Below are positions 23,038 through 24,729 of a stretch of 24,729 bases of DNA, one piece after another. The DNA is from an uncultured Erysipelotrichaceae bacterium (GTDB taxonomy: Bacteria; Bacillota_I; Bacilli_A; RF39; UBA660), in NCBI GenBank assembly GCA_902783215.1, contig CACZQD010000001.1, positions 1 through 24,729 of the forward strand. The letters are read 5' to 3'. Position numbers and translations under genes: made by a program. The notes under the pieces were generated by a model. It had not been told where the DNA came from and did not search any database. It saw nothing but the letters and a program-made list of their open reading frames with translations. Numbering within the stretch: position 1 is the first letter of the stretch; each line of letters opens with the position of its first letter.

Positions 23038-23679
23038 ATGTTATATAATTTAGATGGTAATGAGTATGAAGTAATTATTGTTAAGAAGAATAATAAAAAT
23101 ACTTATATTAGAGTTAAAAATGATTTAAAAATATATGTAACAACTAATTATTTTGTTACAAAAAGACAGATAGTTAAATTGCTAGATGATAGTTGTAATT
23201 ATTTAAGAAATGCTATTGAGAGACAAAATAAATTAAAAGAAAAAGAAAGCCAGTTCTTTTATTTAGGGCAATCTTATGATATAATATATTTATCTACAAT
23301 TAAAAATGTTGATATTGATGATGAACATAATATCATTTATGTTAAGGATGATAAGAAGCTTAATAAGTGGATTAATAAAGAAATTGTTGATATTTTTAAT
23401 AGTAGTTATGATAGGTGTTTTGATACGTTTGATGAGTGTATGAATAAGCCTAGTTTAAAAATTCGTAAGATGAAATCAAGATGGGGTGTTTATAATCGGA
23501 TGAATCATTCAATAACTTTGAATAGTCATCTGATTGAATATGATTTAACTAAGTTAGAATATGTTATATATCATGAGTTGAGTCATACTGTTCATTTTGA
23601 TCATTCAAAAAACTTTTGGAAATTAGTTAGTAAATATTGTCCTAAATATAAGGAAGTTAAAAAGGGACTAAAGGAGTAG
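23038..23679 (+). CDS. YgjP-like metal-dependent hydrolase (DUF45, M48-related)
   Basis: 213 residues from ATG 23038, which follows the GTGGGTGG ribosome site; an upstream GTG at 23026 is part of that site. The C-terminal half has the zinc motif YHELSHTVHFDHSKNFWKLV (HELSH plus the third ligand His in DHS). Before it is KMKSRWGVYN, matching the family's KSRWGSCS block but without the usual Ser-Cys. The N-terminal half is beta-rich (YEVIIVKKNNKNTYIRVKND). E. coli YgjP family members are predicted zinc peptidases, sometimes linked to restriction-modification or DNA metabolism; the cellular role here is unknown. The M23 gene starts 2 bases after its stop (GGAGTAGGTATG), so they form an operon. 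Confidence 0.88.
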   Translation: MLYNLDGNEYEVIIVKKNNKNTYIRVKNDLKIYVTTNYFVTKRQIVKLLDDSCNYLRNAIERQNKLKEKESQFFYLGQSYDIIYLSTIKNVDIDDEHNIIYVKDDKKLNKWINKEIVDIFNSSYDRCFDTFDECMNKPSLKIRKMKSRWGVYNRMNHSITLNSHLIEYDLTKLEYVIYHELSHTVHFDHSKNFWKLVSKYCPKYKEVKKGLKE

Positions 23680-23681
23680 GT

Positions 23682-24729
23682 ATGAAAAGAATAATTAGTT
23701 TGATGATTGTAGCTTTTATATGTATTTTTAGTTGTTATAAAGTTGAAGCACAGACTTTGGGAGATTTAAAAAAGGAATTAAAGGAAGAAAAAGCTAAATA
23801 TGGTGTGAATGAATCTAAAAAGAAAATGACTCAAGCACAAATAGATAAAGTATCTGGAGAATTGGATGAGTTAAATAGTCAAATTGATAGTTTAAATGGT
23901 GAGATTAGTTCTTTAAATAGTGATATTGAAAAACGTAATGAAGAAATTAAGAAGATGAATGATGAGATTAAATCAATTGTTCATTATTATCAATTATCCA
24001 GTAGTGAATCATTTTATTTAGAATATATATTTAAAGCTACAGATTTTACAGATTTTATTTATCGTTTAGCTATATCTGAACAATTAAGTGAATATCGTGA
24101 AAAAACGATAGATAAGTATAATCAAATGATTGAAGAAAATAAAAAGAAGATTGAAGAGATGGCTTCTAAAAAGACGGAATTATCTAAATTAGAAAAAGAA
24201 GCTTCTAGTAAATATAGTACTTTGAATGGAGAATTGACTGGTATAAAAACTGCTGGTATAAGTATTTCAGATGAAATTGCTGATTTGGAAAAGAAAATAA
24301 GTAAATATCAAAACACTTATAAGTGTTCTGATAATGAGGAAATTTCTGCTTGTACATATCGTTATAATAATCCTGGAAGGTCTAGTTACTCATCAGGACG
24401 TAGTGGTGGAGGCGGTGGTAGTTACAGTACGAATGTAGCTAGTTCATCAGGTTTCTACCGACCTATTTCTTATTGGACACATACTTATCCTTTCTTGCAC
24501 CACGATAAAGGATTTGATTTGAGTACTCCAGAGGGACAAACTGTTACGCCAGTAGCTGATGGTATTGTTTCTGAAGTTTGGTCAAGATATAGTTGTGGTG
24601 GTAATATGGTATGGGTAAGTCATAATGTTAATGGAAAAAAATATACATCAGCATATTTCCATTTGAAAAGTATTCACGTTAATATAGGAGATAAAGTAAC
24701 ACATAATGATACTGTAGGTACATCAGGTG
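23682..24729 (+). CDS. Secreted coiled-coil M23 peptidoglycan hydrolase, 3'-truncated by window edge
   Basis: 349 codons present; the frame is open to the end of the window. A Sec signal peptide (MKRIISLMIVAFICIFSCYKVEA, cleavage likely after VEA-24) is followed by a long coiled coil (about 28-215: EKRNEEIKKMNDEIKSI and similar heptads) with a hinge at SSSESFYLEYIFKATDFTDFIYRLA, which is the pattern of FtsX-regulated EnvC/PcsB/CwlO-type proteins. A Gly/Ser linker (SSGRSGGGGGSYS) leads into the LytM (M23) domain: FLHHDKGFDLSTPEGQTVTPVADGIV, then YTSAYFHLKSIHVNIGDKV. The zinc ligands are the HxxxD-type His/Asp and the His in YFHL. It would cut peptide cross-links during growth or division. The start follows AAGGAG at 23670-23675, inside the end of the YgjP-like gene. 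Confidence 0.9.
   Translation, partial: MKRIISLMIVAFICIFSCYKVEAQTLGDLKKELKEEKAKYGVNESKKKMTQAQIDKVSGELDELNSQIDSLNGEISSLNSDIEKRNEEIKKMNDEIKSIVHYYQLSSSESFYLEYIFKATDFTDFIYRLAISEQLSEYREKTIDKYNQMIEENKKKIEEMASKKTELSKLEKEASSKYSTLNGELTGIKTAGISISDEIADLEKKISKYQNTYKCSDNEEISACTYRYNNPGRSSYSSGRSGGGGGSYSTNVASSSGFYRPISYWTHTYPFLHHDKGFDLSTPEGQTVTPVADGIVSEVWSRYSCGGNMVWVSHNVNGKKYTSAYFHLKSIHVNIGDKVTHNDTVGTSG

Noticed and set aside
1..24729. CRISPR array, insertion sequence, rRNA or prophage genes
   Set aside because: No regularly spaced direct repeats, transposase, integrase or ribosomal RNA sequence was seen on either strand.
1..24729. Mycoplasma-type code with TGA as Trp
   Set aside because: Conserved Trp positions use TGG, and the YtqA-like gene ends at TGA at the expected family length.

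Overview
The window is AT-rich, gene-dense DNA from a low-GC, anaerobic Gram-positive bacterium. The most likely source is an uncultured gut member of the Bacilli (RF39, Erysipelotrichia or other Mollicutes-related groups). The evidence is TTGACA/TATAAT promoters with 17-base spacers, strong GGAGG ribosome sites, a CCA-encoding tRNA-Cys, two glycyl-radical enzymes, and gut-lineage pilin and surface-protein types. TGG encodes Trp and TGA is used as a stop (gene at 19126), so the standard bacterial code applies.

Layout. 1-5057: 3' part of pflB, then pflA, then a tightly packed run of unknown genes: a 61-aa acidic protein, a possible HopA1-like protein with a duplicated C-terminal unit, a 184-aa protein that looks like a zincin without its HExxH, and a 92-aa protein. 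5077-6462: Y-family polymerase dinB, then tRNA-Cys. 6500-8848: an AT-rich, probably accessory segment with a 45-aa ORF, an S51 peptidase and a nucleotidyltransferase. 8916-11348: a 461-aa orphan (minus), tatD (plus) and a 63-aa basic protein (minus). 11473-14871: one operon with a response regulator, a histidine kinase, a VTC-type polyphosphate polymerase and a DUF4956 membrane protein. 14955-15773: mutM. 15774-16099: a non-coding region with four inverted repeats, ending in the promoter of the anaerobic ribonucleotide reductase operon. 16127-19112: nrdD, a separate 54-aa glycyl-radical domain, and nrdG. 19126-20046: a YtqA/YhcC-like radical SAM protein (minus). 20136-22939: a membrane-anchored dockerin-like protein and a type IV pilin-like protein. 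23038-24729: a YgjP-like metallopeptidase and the start of an M23 peptidoglycan hydrolase.

The most notable observation is that the class III ribonucleotide reductase is split. The 764-aa NrdD chain stops right after its Cys-rich (zinc-type) tail. The radical-bearing loop (RRITGYLVG) lies on its own 54-aa reading frame with a near-perfect Shine-Dalgarno that overlaps the nrdD stop, and nrdG follows one base later. This would give a glycyl-radical enzyme whose radical domain is a detachable subunit, resembling GrcA/YfiD for pyruvate formate-lyase but apparently obligate, because no second copy is seen here. Other points of interest are the two-component system joined to polyphosphate synthesis, the dockerin/pilin pair, and the pseudo-zincin. 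All identities come from reading motifs; no database search was run.
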